Shown piece by piece: positions 56,270-64,000 of a stretch of DNA of 64,000 nucleotides. The first letter of the stretch is position 1. Each line of letters begins with the position of its first letter. The notes beneath the pieces were generated by a model. That model searched no databases, was not told where the DNA came from, and saw only the letters and a program-made list of their open reading frames with translations. This DNA is from Syngnathus acus. Taxonomy: Eukaryota; Chordata; Actinopteri; Syngnathiformes; Syngnathidae. The position numbers and the translations under genes are program-made. The stretch covers positions 12,510,604 through 12,574,603 of the forward strand of contig NC_051105.1 of the NCBI RefSeq assembly GCF_901709675.1, in the 5' to 3' direction.

Positions 56270-57340
56270 ACCCCTTCAGTGCACATAATCAGATCTTTTG
56301 AGGGTTTTAATGACCCACTTGTTCCCATAGACATTGAAAACACAGTTTCTGTTAATCTTTTAAATCGCTCACCATGCTTTGACATGGATATTATAACCTC
56401 TCATCTGGAGAATTATGTGAAGATTAGTGGTCGGTACTAGAGTAGCCTTACTTATCCCAAAGAAGTTTCTCTTGGTGAATTTTATTCATCATATGCTCGC
56501 CTCTTACATGGAGTGCCCCAAGGATACATTCTGGGCCCTATCTTATTTTCTTTGTACTTGATCCCTATGGGTGGTGTTATTAAAAATCATAGCTTCTTAT
56601 TTTAATTTTATGCAGATGACTCTCAAATTAACCTCCCAGTGGAGATAAAATACCCAGTGCTTGTGCTCAATACTTATTTGACAGCCTAGCTGATACATTC
56701 TGGATGGCCCTTAATGTCCTCAGTTGTAACAACAGTAAGATTATATTTTTTGGCCCTGGTAGCGTCCGTAATCGTCTTTTACTTTTTGACACCCTTACAC
56801 ATTATATGAGGCTTTTTGTCACCAGTCTAGATGCATGTGTCGACTAGGATTTTAAAATGGTGCAAGCATTTAAGTCTGGAATAAAATCATCTTTCCTTTA
56901 GTTGTGACTATTAATGACAGTCAAGCCTGTTCTTTCTTTTAACTCTGACACAATTTCACATCTTCACCAGTTTCAAAATTTGCACATTAATGTTAGCCAG
57001 GCTGCCCTTTGGCTGTGCAGAATACTGCTACGCATCTGCTGACTCGCACACTCAGGAGAGAGCATATTATGCCTGTGCTAGCTACTTTGCACTGGCTCCC
57101 AATTTATTTTAGAATACATTTACATATTTTTCCAATACAGTTCTTAATGATCTTGCTGAATCCTACCTCACTGATATTTTTCAAGGTGTGTCGATAAATC
57201 TCACTTGGTTGTTCCCACGTCATGGTTGAAACACAGGTCCGGCAGACGTGTTTGGTTGGTGGCTCCCAACGTGTGTAACCCACTGTCTCCCATATTAGAT
57301 ACTGTTTTTTAATCACTTCTGAAAACACACTTTTTTTCCT
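56270..57340 (+). pseudogene. Old CR1/L2-type LINE reverse-transcriptase remnant
   Basis: Stop-ridden plus-strand sequence retains the motif order: [20 protein letters not shown] (motif B), FYADDSQINLPV (motif C), a NSKIIFFGP-like block, then QNTATHLLTRTLRREHIMPV, LATLHWLPIYFRIH and a degenerate C-terminus. It is the most decayed LINE here, so probably one of the oldest insertions. Confidence 0.7.
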
Positions 57341-57344
57341 TGAC

Positions 57345-58555
57345 ATTGCCTAACCACTATGAACTTTCTGTATTCTTTGTGTGGGTATTTGTGTGTTTTA
57401 AATGGACTGCACAGCACTTTAGTGAACTTGTTTGTCTTTTGGTTTTACATTTGTCATTCATTTGGATTGGATTGAATGGATTCATAAATTGCTTTCTGCT
57501 TAACACTCTTAGGAATGGTCGCCCACTCCAAATATTAGGTATTTTTAGAGCAACGTTCATAAAGGAACTGTCCCTACGCTCTCTGATATCTTTTGATTCT
57601 CTTTGATGTCTTTTATGTCGTTTAGTAACATACTGACATTATTTCTTTCTAATGTCTTGTACCATTAGGATCGCTCAAATCCACTTCATCGATATATAAT
57701 TAAGTCAGAAGTTTTAATAAAGTTTCAATAAACAATGCAACTCTCGATTGGCAGTGATCATCACCTTTCAACTGTTGACCCTGAATGACTTGATGCCACG
57801 ACGTGAGGCCAACGACTGCCTGCCGTTTCCCAAGGATGACTGCAGCACACCTTCACAGAGACCAGCGACACAGCCATTCTGCTGGATGCTCTTCTGCCAC
57901 CGCAGTCGTCTGTCAGCGGTGCTGTGTGCTTGCTGGTGGCAGTAACGTTGGCTCAGTCAGGCACTGGCCAGCAGCCCAAAGTGCCGCGACATGTCACTAT
58001 ATAACGCATCAGGAGAGTCGCATGCCACAGTCAAGGCCGACCCACCGCAGCCGTCCCGCCCATCCTGGCAGTGCTACGGGGAACCTTCCACCCGCGCCTC
58101 AGCGCATGCCCCCTGAATTTTATTTATTCTATGTGATTTAAACTGGTTGTACTATACTGTGTTCTGGTGCACAACAAATTCATTGCTCTAATATCTTCTC
58201 TATCATAGGTGTCAAAATCAAAGCCCGGGGGCCAGATACAGCTGCCACATCATTTTATACGGCTTGGACAGGAAATCGGGCGTCAGCATGCAAGGGTAGA
58301 GCTGGTATATTTCAAAATAAAACCTTCTATTTCTTCCAGACGCCACAAGCGTATTTTCATGAAGCTGAAGAAATTCCATGGCTCAGACAGGAAATTGGGC
58401 ATCGGCGTACGAGGTGGATACGATATATTTAAAAATGAAACCGTTCTGCTAACTCATTTTTTCTTTTAAGTCACAAAAAACATCACATATCTACAACATG
58501 CAGACCTTCCATCTCAGCTAACTACATAGCTTGGCATGAGTCAGACATTTAAAAG
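57345..58555. other. Spacer without confident features
   Basis: Open frames at 57340-57606 and 57803-58141 have no recognised domain. The second lies in a GC-richer patch (57740-58130) that ends in a TTTTATTTATTCTATGTG stretch and could be untranslated sequence of a retroelement. Confidence 0.35.
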
Positions 58556-58626
58556 TGTCACGACTCGTCATTCCATTGTGTGTACATTTTGTCATAGTTT
58601 CGGTTCGCGTGTTTGTGTGCTCGCCC

Positions 58627-59404
58627 CAGTGGTGTAGCCAAGCCGGGGCGAGCCGGGGCGGTGCCCCGGTTAGGACTCCCTGCGCCCCGGTTGAAAAAAA
58701 TCGAGCTTTTTCGATTCTTCATTTTCATGCCATTTTTTTCTTTCGGTCTTGCGCGAATGTGCTTGCGCTATTCTATGTGCCCGATGTTATCCATTCACCG
58801 TTTGCCTCCCGGACCCGGATGCTGTTTTAGCGATCAGCGAACGGCGTGGGTGATGTTCGATTTTTTTTCTCCTACATGAAGATGAATAAAAAGCGAATTA
58901 CCGATTTCTTTGGTGTACCTAAAGCAAAAAAATGTCAGGAAGAGGATGATGCTTCTCGCGCTAGCTGTAGCATTAGTAGAGTTCCTGAAAGTCGACTCGG
59001 GAGCGACTCAGAGTCAGAGTCGAGCAGTGCCAGTGTCACAATCACTATCGAGAATGGTTCTGCATGCACGAGTGGCAGTGCAACGCCAACTGGTACAACT
59101 AGTGCTACTGCTGCTGATGAGACCGCTGGTTCTCCTGCTGCTCTTGATGTTATGAATCTCTCTTATGTTGCCTGGATTTCATTATTCCATACCACTCCAA
59201 TATGAATGGATGTTGTAATTGCTGATCTATGTTCAATAAACAAGGTTGTACTTCTAAGAAATTCCAAGTTATTACTGATTACTGAGTTGATTTATTACCC
59301 TGAAACTATATGTTAAAAATATAAGTTTTTTTTACATTGAAACATCTGGTTGTGGGGCCTGTGGGCGCGCGCCCCTACTGGAAAAATTCCTGGCTACGCC
59401 ACTG
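58627..59404 (+). mobile_element. Internally deleted hAT element (778 bp), 8-bp duplication
   Basis: The ends CAGTGGTGTAGCCA and TGGCTACGCCACTG lie inside the exact 8-bp duplication GCTCGCCC (58619-58626, 59405-59412). It keeps only the first part of a transposase gene and a poly(A) signal region (AATAAA near 59236). Confidence 0.9.
58876..59205 (+). pseudogene. hAT transposase N-terminus (ZMYM1-like), remnant
   Basis: MKMNKKRITDFFGVPKAKKC is the typical start of ZMYM1/THAP-type hAT proteins. A serine-rich acidic stretch (SDSESESSSASV) follows. After about residue 95 the frame leaves the family, and the DDE and dimerisation regions are deleted. It cannot be active. It may encode a short DNA-binding-like peptide if transcribed. 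Confidence 0.65.
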
Positions 59405-59648
59405 GCTCGCCCCTCCCCTTCTGTGTGCCCATGATCAGTGTAATCACCCTCACCTGCCTCTCGTTGCATGTCTCGTATTTAAGTCCTGTCTGCGTGTCAC
59501 TCCCTGTCGGATTGTTCTTGTTTCTTGTCATTTTGTCTCATCTTTCTGTTCGGTTAGTTTCTCTGCAAGTTGGTCTGTCCATCTGTCGGTTATCCCTGTC
59601 ACTCTGCCTCCGTTAAGTTATGTTAGTTTACCGGTTCTGTTGGGTTGA

Positions 59649-60552
59649 GGGTCGGTTGACAGAAGCTGGTGCTGGCTATACATTCTTCTGGATCGGTCGC
59701 ACTGAGGCAGAGAGACGGGACGCAGGAGTCAGCTTTGCCATCAAATCCAACTTGGTCAATAAGCTGGCTGCGCTTCCCAAAGGTGTCAATGACCGCCTGA
59801 TGACACTGCGCCTGCCTCTTCCTGGCAAACACTTTGCCACACTCATCAGTACCTATGCCCCCACGATGACTAACCCAGACGATGTGAAGGAGAGGTTCTA
59901 CGAGGACCTTACAGCCACGATCACTGCATTGCCCAGGGCAGATAAGCTCATCATTCTTGGCGACTTTAATGCCAGAGTCGGCACCGACCAGAAGTCCTGC
60001 GAAGGGTTCCTCGGCAAAAATAGCACGGGCAGCTGTAACAGCAATGGCACCCTCCTGCTGGACACCTGTCCAGCACACGAGCTCCTGATCACCATCTCAG
60101 TCTTCTGCCTTCCAAAGCGCAACAGGACCTCCTGGATCCACCCCCGCTCAAGACATTGGCATCTACTGGACTATGTCATCGTCAGGCAAAGGGGTCGTCA
60201 GGGTCACTAAGGCAGTGTGCGGTGCGGGGTGCTGGACTGACCACAGGCTCCTGGTATCAAAGCTGAACATCAAGAGCCGCCCTCCCAGGAGGCCTCAAGG
60301 TTCCAAACCCCCAAAGCGTTTGAACGTCTCCAGGCTCGCCAACGCCTCTGTGAAGCAATCCCTGGATGAAGAGCTCGCCAGTAAACTGCAAGACCTGAAA
60401 CCTTCAGGGAACGTGGAGTTGGACTGAGCTGCATTCAGAGACACTGTTCATACTGTTGCCTTCAAAGCAGTAGGACCTCCAGTCTGCAGGCAGCAGGACT
60501 GGTTCAACATGAATGATGACCACATCAGAGATCTTCTCCAGGAAAAACATCG
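59649..60552 (+). pseudogene. Non-LTR LINE endonuclease domain, part 1
   Basis: The frame from 59649 reads GAGYTFFWIGRTEAERRDAG, YAPTMTNPDDVKERFYEDL, LIILGDFNARVGTDQKS and WIHPRSRHWHLLDYVIV. It shifts at about 60190 and continues CWTDHRLLVSKLNI and RRPQGSKPPKRLNVSRLAN to DHIRDLLQEKHRRH. It belongs to the same clade as 49945-53085 but a different family. A hAT MITE fragment begins at 60555, and the protein resumes at 63060. Confidence 0.75.
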
Positions 60553-60554
60553 CC

Positions 60555-60700
60555 GACACGAGGGGTGGGCAATTCCGGTCCTCGAGGGCCGGTGTCCTGC
60601 ATGTCACCCTGTTGCAACACACCTTATTCAAATGGTCAAATAATTAGCAAGGTCTGCAGAAGCTGCATAACAATCCTGATCATTACCTCATTGGAATTAC
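60555..60700. repeat. hAT MITE fragment
   Basis: AGGGGTGGGCAATTCCGGTC then CTCGAGGGCCGGTGTCCTGC is a hAT-type terminal repeat. The opposite end was not found. Confidence 0.55.
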
Positions 60701-62366
60701 CTATAAATATGTTGTCCTGGTGGCGATGAAATGGAGTAGTTGAGTGATGTCCTGTGCTGTTAGATTTGTGCGTTTCTTGAGTGTCCTGTCTGCTGATAGT
60801 CTGTCATGTACTATGTGTATGGTGGCCTGTGTGGGTATTTTTGTGAAGAGTGAAATGACGTCGTGCGATATGAACATTTCATCTTTCTGTACCTTTATGT
60901 GCGTGAGTTCTGTGGCGAGTTGTTTTGAGTTTGGAGTGTTGATCCATGAGTCCTAGTAGTGGTTTTATTATTTCTGTGAGTGCTTTTGAAAGGTTGTATG
61001 TGACTGACCCTATGCTGTCTACGATGGGGCGGAGAGGTGTACCTGGTTTATGGATTTTTGGTGTGCCATAGATTCTGGGGATGATGTTTGCTGTGGGTAT
61101 TAAGTGATTGTATGACTGTTTGTCTATTTTATTTTCAATGAGTAGTGGTTTAAGTAATGCTTTGTGTTTATTTTTCTTGTCTTCTGTTGGGTCTTTTTTT
61201 GCTACTTCATAGGTGTCGTCCTGTAGTAGCTGTTGCATCGATTCCTCGTAAGTGTCTTGTGTCCATAATTACTGTTGTTCTGCCTTTGTCCACTGGGAGG
61301 ATTGTAATGTCTTTATTTTTTGCTAGTGTGATCATTGCGTTTGCTTCCTGTTTTGCAATATTACTGGGTGGTGATTTAGCCGTTTTTAATATACCTGCAA
61401 CTTCATTGCGTAGTGCTGCTTTTTGTCCTGGATTATGTATTCTTTTCGCATGCTAGCTCCGTGGCTAAAATGAAATCATCGAGGGGTATGTTTTCGGGTG
61501 TGATCGCGTAATTGAGTCCTTTTGCTAGTATGCTGCGTTCTGCCTGGGTGAGTTTGTGGCGTGACATATTGTGAATCCATTTATCGTTGATGTGTGTGTG
61601 GTCCGGTTGTGTCTTCTTTTGTGCGATGAGTCTGTCCAATTTCCCGCTGTGTCGGTTTTTTGTGGCGGCAAATTCCTGTTCGTGTATGTTATCTAAATGT
61701 CTGTGTAGTGTTGTTTCCATGTTATTGTCCAGGGAATACCGGTGTTTGAATTGCTCCGTCAGTCGCTGTAGTTCACCGTTGATGTTGTTGAGTTTGTTGG
61801 TTGTGCAGCGTATCCGTTCTTTGACCAGAGTCAAACGCACTCTCCTGATAATCCTTTCTGCGTTCCTGGTCGGGATTGGGTTCTTGATTGTTAGGCTGGC
61901 CGGCGTTACTTCTTCATCCCGGCAGCATAGATTGAACCTCAGGTGGTTCCTGTAGCGAGCTCGTTTCTTCGTCAGCTTTTCGAGGAGGCGAAATTCCTTG
62001 ACACAGTGACAAGTTAAAGTTAAAGTCCCAATGATCGTCACACGCACACCTGGATGTGGTGAAATTTGTCCTCTGCATTTAACCCATCCCCGTGTGATTT
62101 TAATCCATCCCCTGGGGGAGAGGGGAGCAGTGAGCAGCAGCGGTGCCGCGCTCGGGAATCAGTTGGTGATCTAACCCCCCAATTCCAACCCTTAATGCTG
62201 AGTGCCAAGCAGGGAGGCAATGGGTCCCATTTTTATAGTCTTTGGTATGACCCGGCCGGGGTTTGAACCCACAACCTTCCAGTCTCAGGGCGGACACTCT
62301 ACCACTAGGCCACTGAGATGACACAGTTCTCTCCATAACTTCTTCGTAATAGTTGTACTAAGTTCA
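60701..62366 (-). mobile_element. Penelope-like retroelement, 5' part
   Basis: The start codon at 62366 gives MNLVQLLRRSYGEN, continuing across a SINE into CVKEFRLLEKLTKKRARYRN (to 61433: ERSILAKGLNYAITPENIPL). Next are MQQLLQDDTYEVAKKDPTED, NHLIPTANIIPRIYGTPKIH and GTPLRPIVDSIGSVTYNLSK (61238-60960), and after a frameshift FISHDVISLFTKIPTQATIH (about 60880-60830) and DRTLKKRTNLTAQDITQLLH. The reverse transcriptase breaks off before its YVDD-type catalytic motif and the GIY-YIG nuclease. PKIHK, SHDV and LRPIV motifs identify the family (Poseidon/Neptune type). Inactive. Confidence 0.85.
62008..62318 (-). repeat. tRNA-derived SINE, copy 5, with target duplication
   Basis: It is flanked by TGACACAGT at 61999-62007 and 62319-62327, a 9-bp target duplication. 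Removing it restores one reading frame in the Penelope-like element, so it was inserted later by LINE-assisted retrotransposition. Confidence 0.9.
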
Positions 62367-62628
62367 TTTTGTTTTCACTTGTCAATCACTTCACTGGTTC
62401 TTTTATCTCAAACAAGATATTTTAGGTTGATATTGAGGATTTGACAGGTGAGCCACGCCTTCATCTATCAGCTGATAAAGACGCGTCACAACCACACCTG
62501 TGACACTCTGATGAAGGCGGAAGTACAAGCTGAAACATGTCAGGTAATGCAACCTAAAATATCTTGTTTGAGATAAAAGAACCAGTGAAGTGATTGACAA
62601 GTGAAAACAAAATGAACATAGTACAACT
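62351..62628. repeat. Inverted repeat, 78-bp arms, Penelope leader copies head-to-head
   Basis: Arms 62351-62428 and 62551-62628 are complementary with about one mismatch around a 122-bp spacer. Each arm carries a start of the same protein reading away from the centre (MNLVQLL on minus, MNIVQLL on plus). The arms are therefore the 5' regions of two Penelope-like copies, the plus-strand one ending at a stop about 20 codons in. Confidence 0.85.
62492..62548 (+). ncRNA. Candidate hammerhead ribozyme core of the Penelope-like element
   Basis: In the spacer of the inverted repeat, CTGATGA (62508-62514) is followed by a stem-loop-like stretch and GAAAC, then ATGTC (62532-62541): the conserved boxes of a type I hammerhead, with cleavage expected after GTC. 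ACCT upstream and AGGT downstream can close stem I. Stem III is tiny; the palindrome ACATGT could pair between two copies, as proposed for dimeric hammerheads of Penelope-like elements. Stem II pairing is weak in this copy, so activity is doubtful. Confidence 0.6.
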
Positions 62629-62639
62629 ACTGTCAGATC

Positions 62640-62796
62640 TACTTCGAAGTAGTTATCTTGAGCTCAGCTAGGACGAGTGCGCTCTAGTAAATCAACGAAT
62701 CCCTTCGGTCTTACCAAAGACAGATAAATTTATCCGAGCGATAACAAATGCTTCAAATCAAAAATGGGGATGGAGCCGCTGGTAAAAAGGGTACGG
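62640..62796. other. Short unassigned stretch after the Penelope copy
   Basis: It continues from the plus-strand Penelope leader but has stops in that frame; no other feature seen. Confidence 0.4.
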
Positions 62797-63059
62797 TCAT
62801 CTTGATTCCGGGCCTCAAGTGGTTACTCTGCACCGGTTTCAGAGTGACTTAAAAGGGATTGGCGTCCTAAAAAGAATAAATTAATTCTGTCCGAATTGAT
62901 ATCTTAGAGGCGGTTAGACTCGGACGAATCTTTCCCCGCCCCGACCTGGAAACTCTCGTCTCCCTATGAGGGCTGCGTTACAGCAGCGGGGTCGAAGGGG
63001 AGTTTAACCCTTTAAACGGCGGGTCGGGTCACTTACAGACGATAAGTGCGGATTCATCA
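62797..63059 (+). repeat. LTR fragment, same family as 14917-16155
   Basis: It matches the last 260 bp of the right LTR (GGTTACTCTGCACCGGTTTC; AATAAATTAATTCTGTCCGA; CTCTCGTCTCCCTATGAGGG) and ends at the equivalent TCA. It contains an extra CACTTACAGACGA near the end relative to the other copy. Confidence 0.85.
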
Positions 63060-63445
63060 CCTTCAAGCTACGTCGAAAGCTGGACAACTGGCTAAGCAGG
63101 AAGGCTGACGAGATCCAGTCCTCTGTAGACCAGAATGACAGCAAGAACTTCTACAGCGCCCTCAAAGCCATCTACGGTCCCACCTCTTCAAGATCTCCCC
63201 CTCTCCTCAGCTCTGATGGCAACACCCTGGTCACAGACAGAGAGAAGATCCTCGCTGGGCTGAGAACTTCAGCGGCATCCTCAACTGCCCTTCAGTCATC
63301 AATGATGAAGCCATTGCGCGCCTCCCTCAAGTGCCAGTCAACACTGCTCTTGATGAGCCACCAACTGAAGCTGAAGTCACCAAAGCCATCAGAGGACTTC
63401 CTAACGGCAAAGCACCTGGCGCTGACGCAATTCCAGCAGAAGTTG
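63060..63445 (+). pseudogene. Non-LTR LINE linker and early reverse transcriptase, part 2
   Basis: FKLRRKLDNWLSRKADEIQS, KNFYSALKAIYGPTSSRS and DREKILA, then after a frameshift DEPPTEAEVTKAIRGLPNGK and APGADAIPAE continue the protein broken off at 60552. The break holds the hAT scrap, Penelope-like element, SINE and LTR fragment. Confidence 0.7.
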
Positions 63446-64000
63446 GTGTCGAATCACCTGAAGGACATTACGGGCCCCCTGCTCGACCCCCTGCAGTTTG
63501 CCTACCGGGCAAACAGGTCGGTGGATGATGCGGTCAACATGGGACTGCACTACATCCTGCACCACCTGGACACCCCAGGAATGTACGCCAGGATCCTGTT
63601 TGTGGACTTCAGCTCGGCGTTCAACACCATCGCTCCTGACATCCTCCAACAGAAGCTCATCCAGCTTGCGGTGCCTGCCTCCACCTGTCAGTGGATCACC
63701 AGCTTCCTGACCAACAGGAGACAGCGTGTGAGGCTGGGGGGCATCACATCTGACACCCGGACCACCAATACTGGAGCCCCTCAGGGGTGCGTCCTCTCCC
63801 CACTGCTCTTCTCTCTCTACACCAACGATTTCTCCTCAGGTGACTCTCCTGTGAAGCTCTTGAAGTATGCAGACGACACCACTCTCATCGGACTGATCCA
63901 GGACGGTGATGAGACTGCGTACAGACAGGAGGTGGAGCGGCTGGTCCACTGGTGCAGCCAAAACCACCTGGAGCTGAACCAGCTCAAGACCGTGGAGATG
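63446..64000 (+). mobile_element. CR1/L2/Rex1-type LINE reverse transcriptase, runs off the window
   Basis: From KLVSNHLKDITGPLLDPLQF the frame is uninterrupted to the window end: YRANRSVDDAVNMGLHYILH, FVDFSSAFNTIAPD (motif A), TGAPQGCVLSPLLFSLYTND (motif B), YADDTTLIGLIQDGDETAYR (motif C) and HLELNQLKTVEM. It lacks the N-terminal part and is joined abruptly, out of frame, to another LINE at 63446. All visible catalytic motifs are intact. Confidence 0.88.

Larger units (their letters stand above)
58556..59648 (+). repeat. Gypsy-like LTR fragment split by an hAT element
   Basis: It starts TGTCACGACTCGTCATTCC and, after the hAT insertion, resumes CTCCCCTTCTGTGTGCCC, then CTCGTATTTAAGTCCTGTCT (TATA-like) and pyrimidine-rich sequence. 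It stops where LINE endonuclease sequence begins. The start resembles the unit at 32736. Confidence 0.5.

Noticed and set aside
57803-58141. 112-codon basic, histidine-rich frame
   Set aside because: No domain, no splice sites and no conserved motif; probably chance in a GC-richer patch.
1-64000. Prokaryotic-style defence island, operon or phage region
   Set aside because: Gene density, splice signals, LINE/SINE/LTR content and base composition are all those of a vertebrate genome.

Overview
This 64 kb window looks like repeat-rich DNA from a ray-finned fish, most likely a percomorph-type teleost. The evidence is a set of fish-typical repeats: Tc1, hAT, Tigger/pogo and Rex3-like elements, L2/CR1/Rex1-type LINEs, a Penelope-like element, and five copies of one tRNA-derived SINE ending in repeated TTAAAG. 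The sequence is AT-rich with (TG)n microsatellites, and coding pieces carry GT/AG splice signals. I cannot name the species. No complete host gene, rRNA or genuine tRNA gene is visible. The few host-gene candidates are exon-sized: an MDA5-like helicase exon (443-592), a coiled-coil 3' end (5415-5809), a membrane-like exon (43895-44095) and a first coding exon beginning MGNCCS (46426-46856).

Layout. 0-2.2 kb: helicase exon next to a truncated Tigger with a SINE inside. 2.6-4.5 kb: minus-strand LINE. 5.4-7.6 kb: candidate gene end, Rex3 scrap, microsatellite, hAT MITE. 7.6-11.6 kb: L2-like LINE. 11.86-16.16 kb: an LTR element, bounded by a 4-bp duplication, whose interior is a chimeric Tigger/pogo element carrying the same SINE as the copy at 1 kb. 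17.97-22.80 kb: an intact Ty1/copia retrotransposon with identical LTRs, 5-bp duplications and a 1343-codon open frame. 23.2-32.1 kb: a LINE graveyard including a nearly full-length Rex3-like element inserted in an L2-like element. 32.7-33.8 kb: solo-LTR-like unit. 34.8-39.6 kb: Tigger MITE, decayed Tc1 and an intact Tc1. 39.8-48.0 kb: TA-flanked MITEs, a Helitron-like element, a deleted hAT and the MGNCCS exon. 48.5-53.1 kb: Rex3 remnant and a zinc-finger-ended LINE. 53.4-58 kb: SINE, microsatellite, a MITE with a 171-bp tandem array, LINE scraps. 58.5-64 kb: a nested pile of LTR, hAT, LINE endonuclease, Penelope-like element (with a hammerhead-ribozyme-like core), SINE, LTR fragment and a second LINE running off the end.

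How it works together: there is no operon or shared pathway. The window is a record of successive insertions. Two elements look potentially self-mobile: copia at 18-22.8 kb and Tc1 at 38-39.6 kb. Everything else recognisable is truncated, frameshifted or internally deleted. The likeliest under-described items are the hammerhead-like core in the Penelope inverted repeat, the LTR unit filled by a Tigger chimera, and the copia primer-binding site matching the anticodon arm of initiator tRNA-Met.
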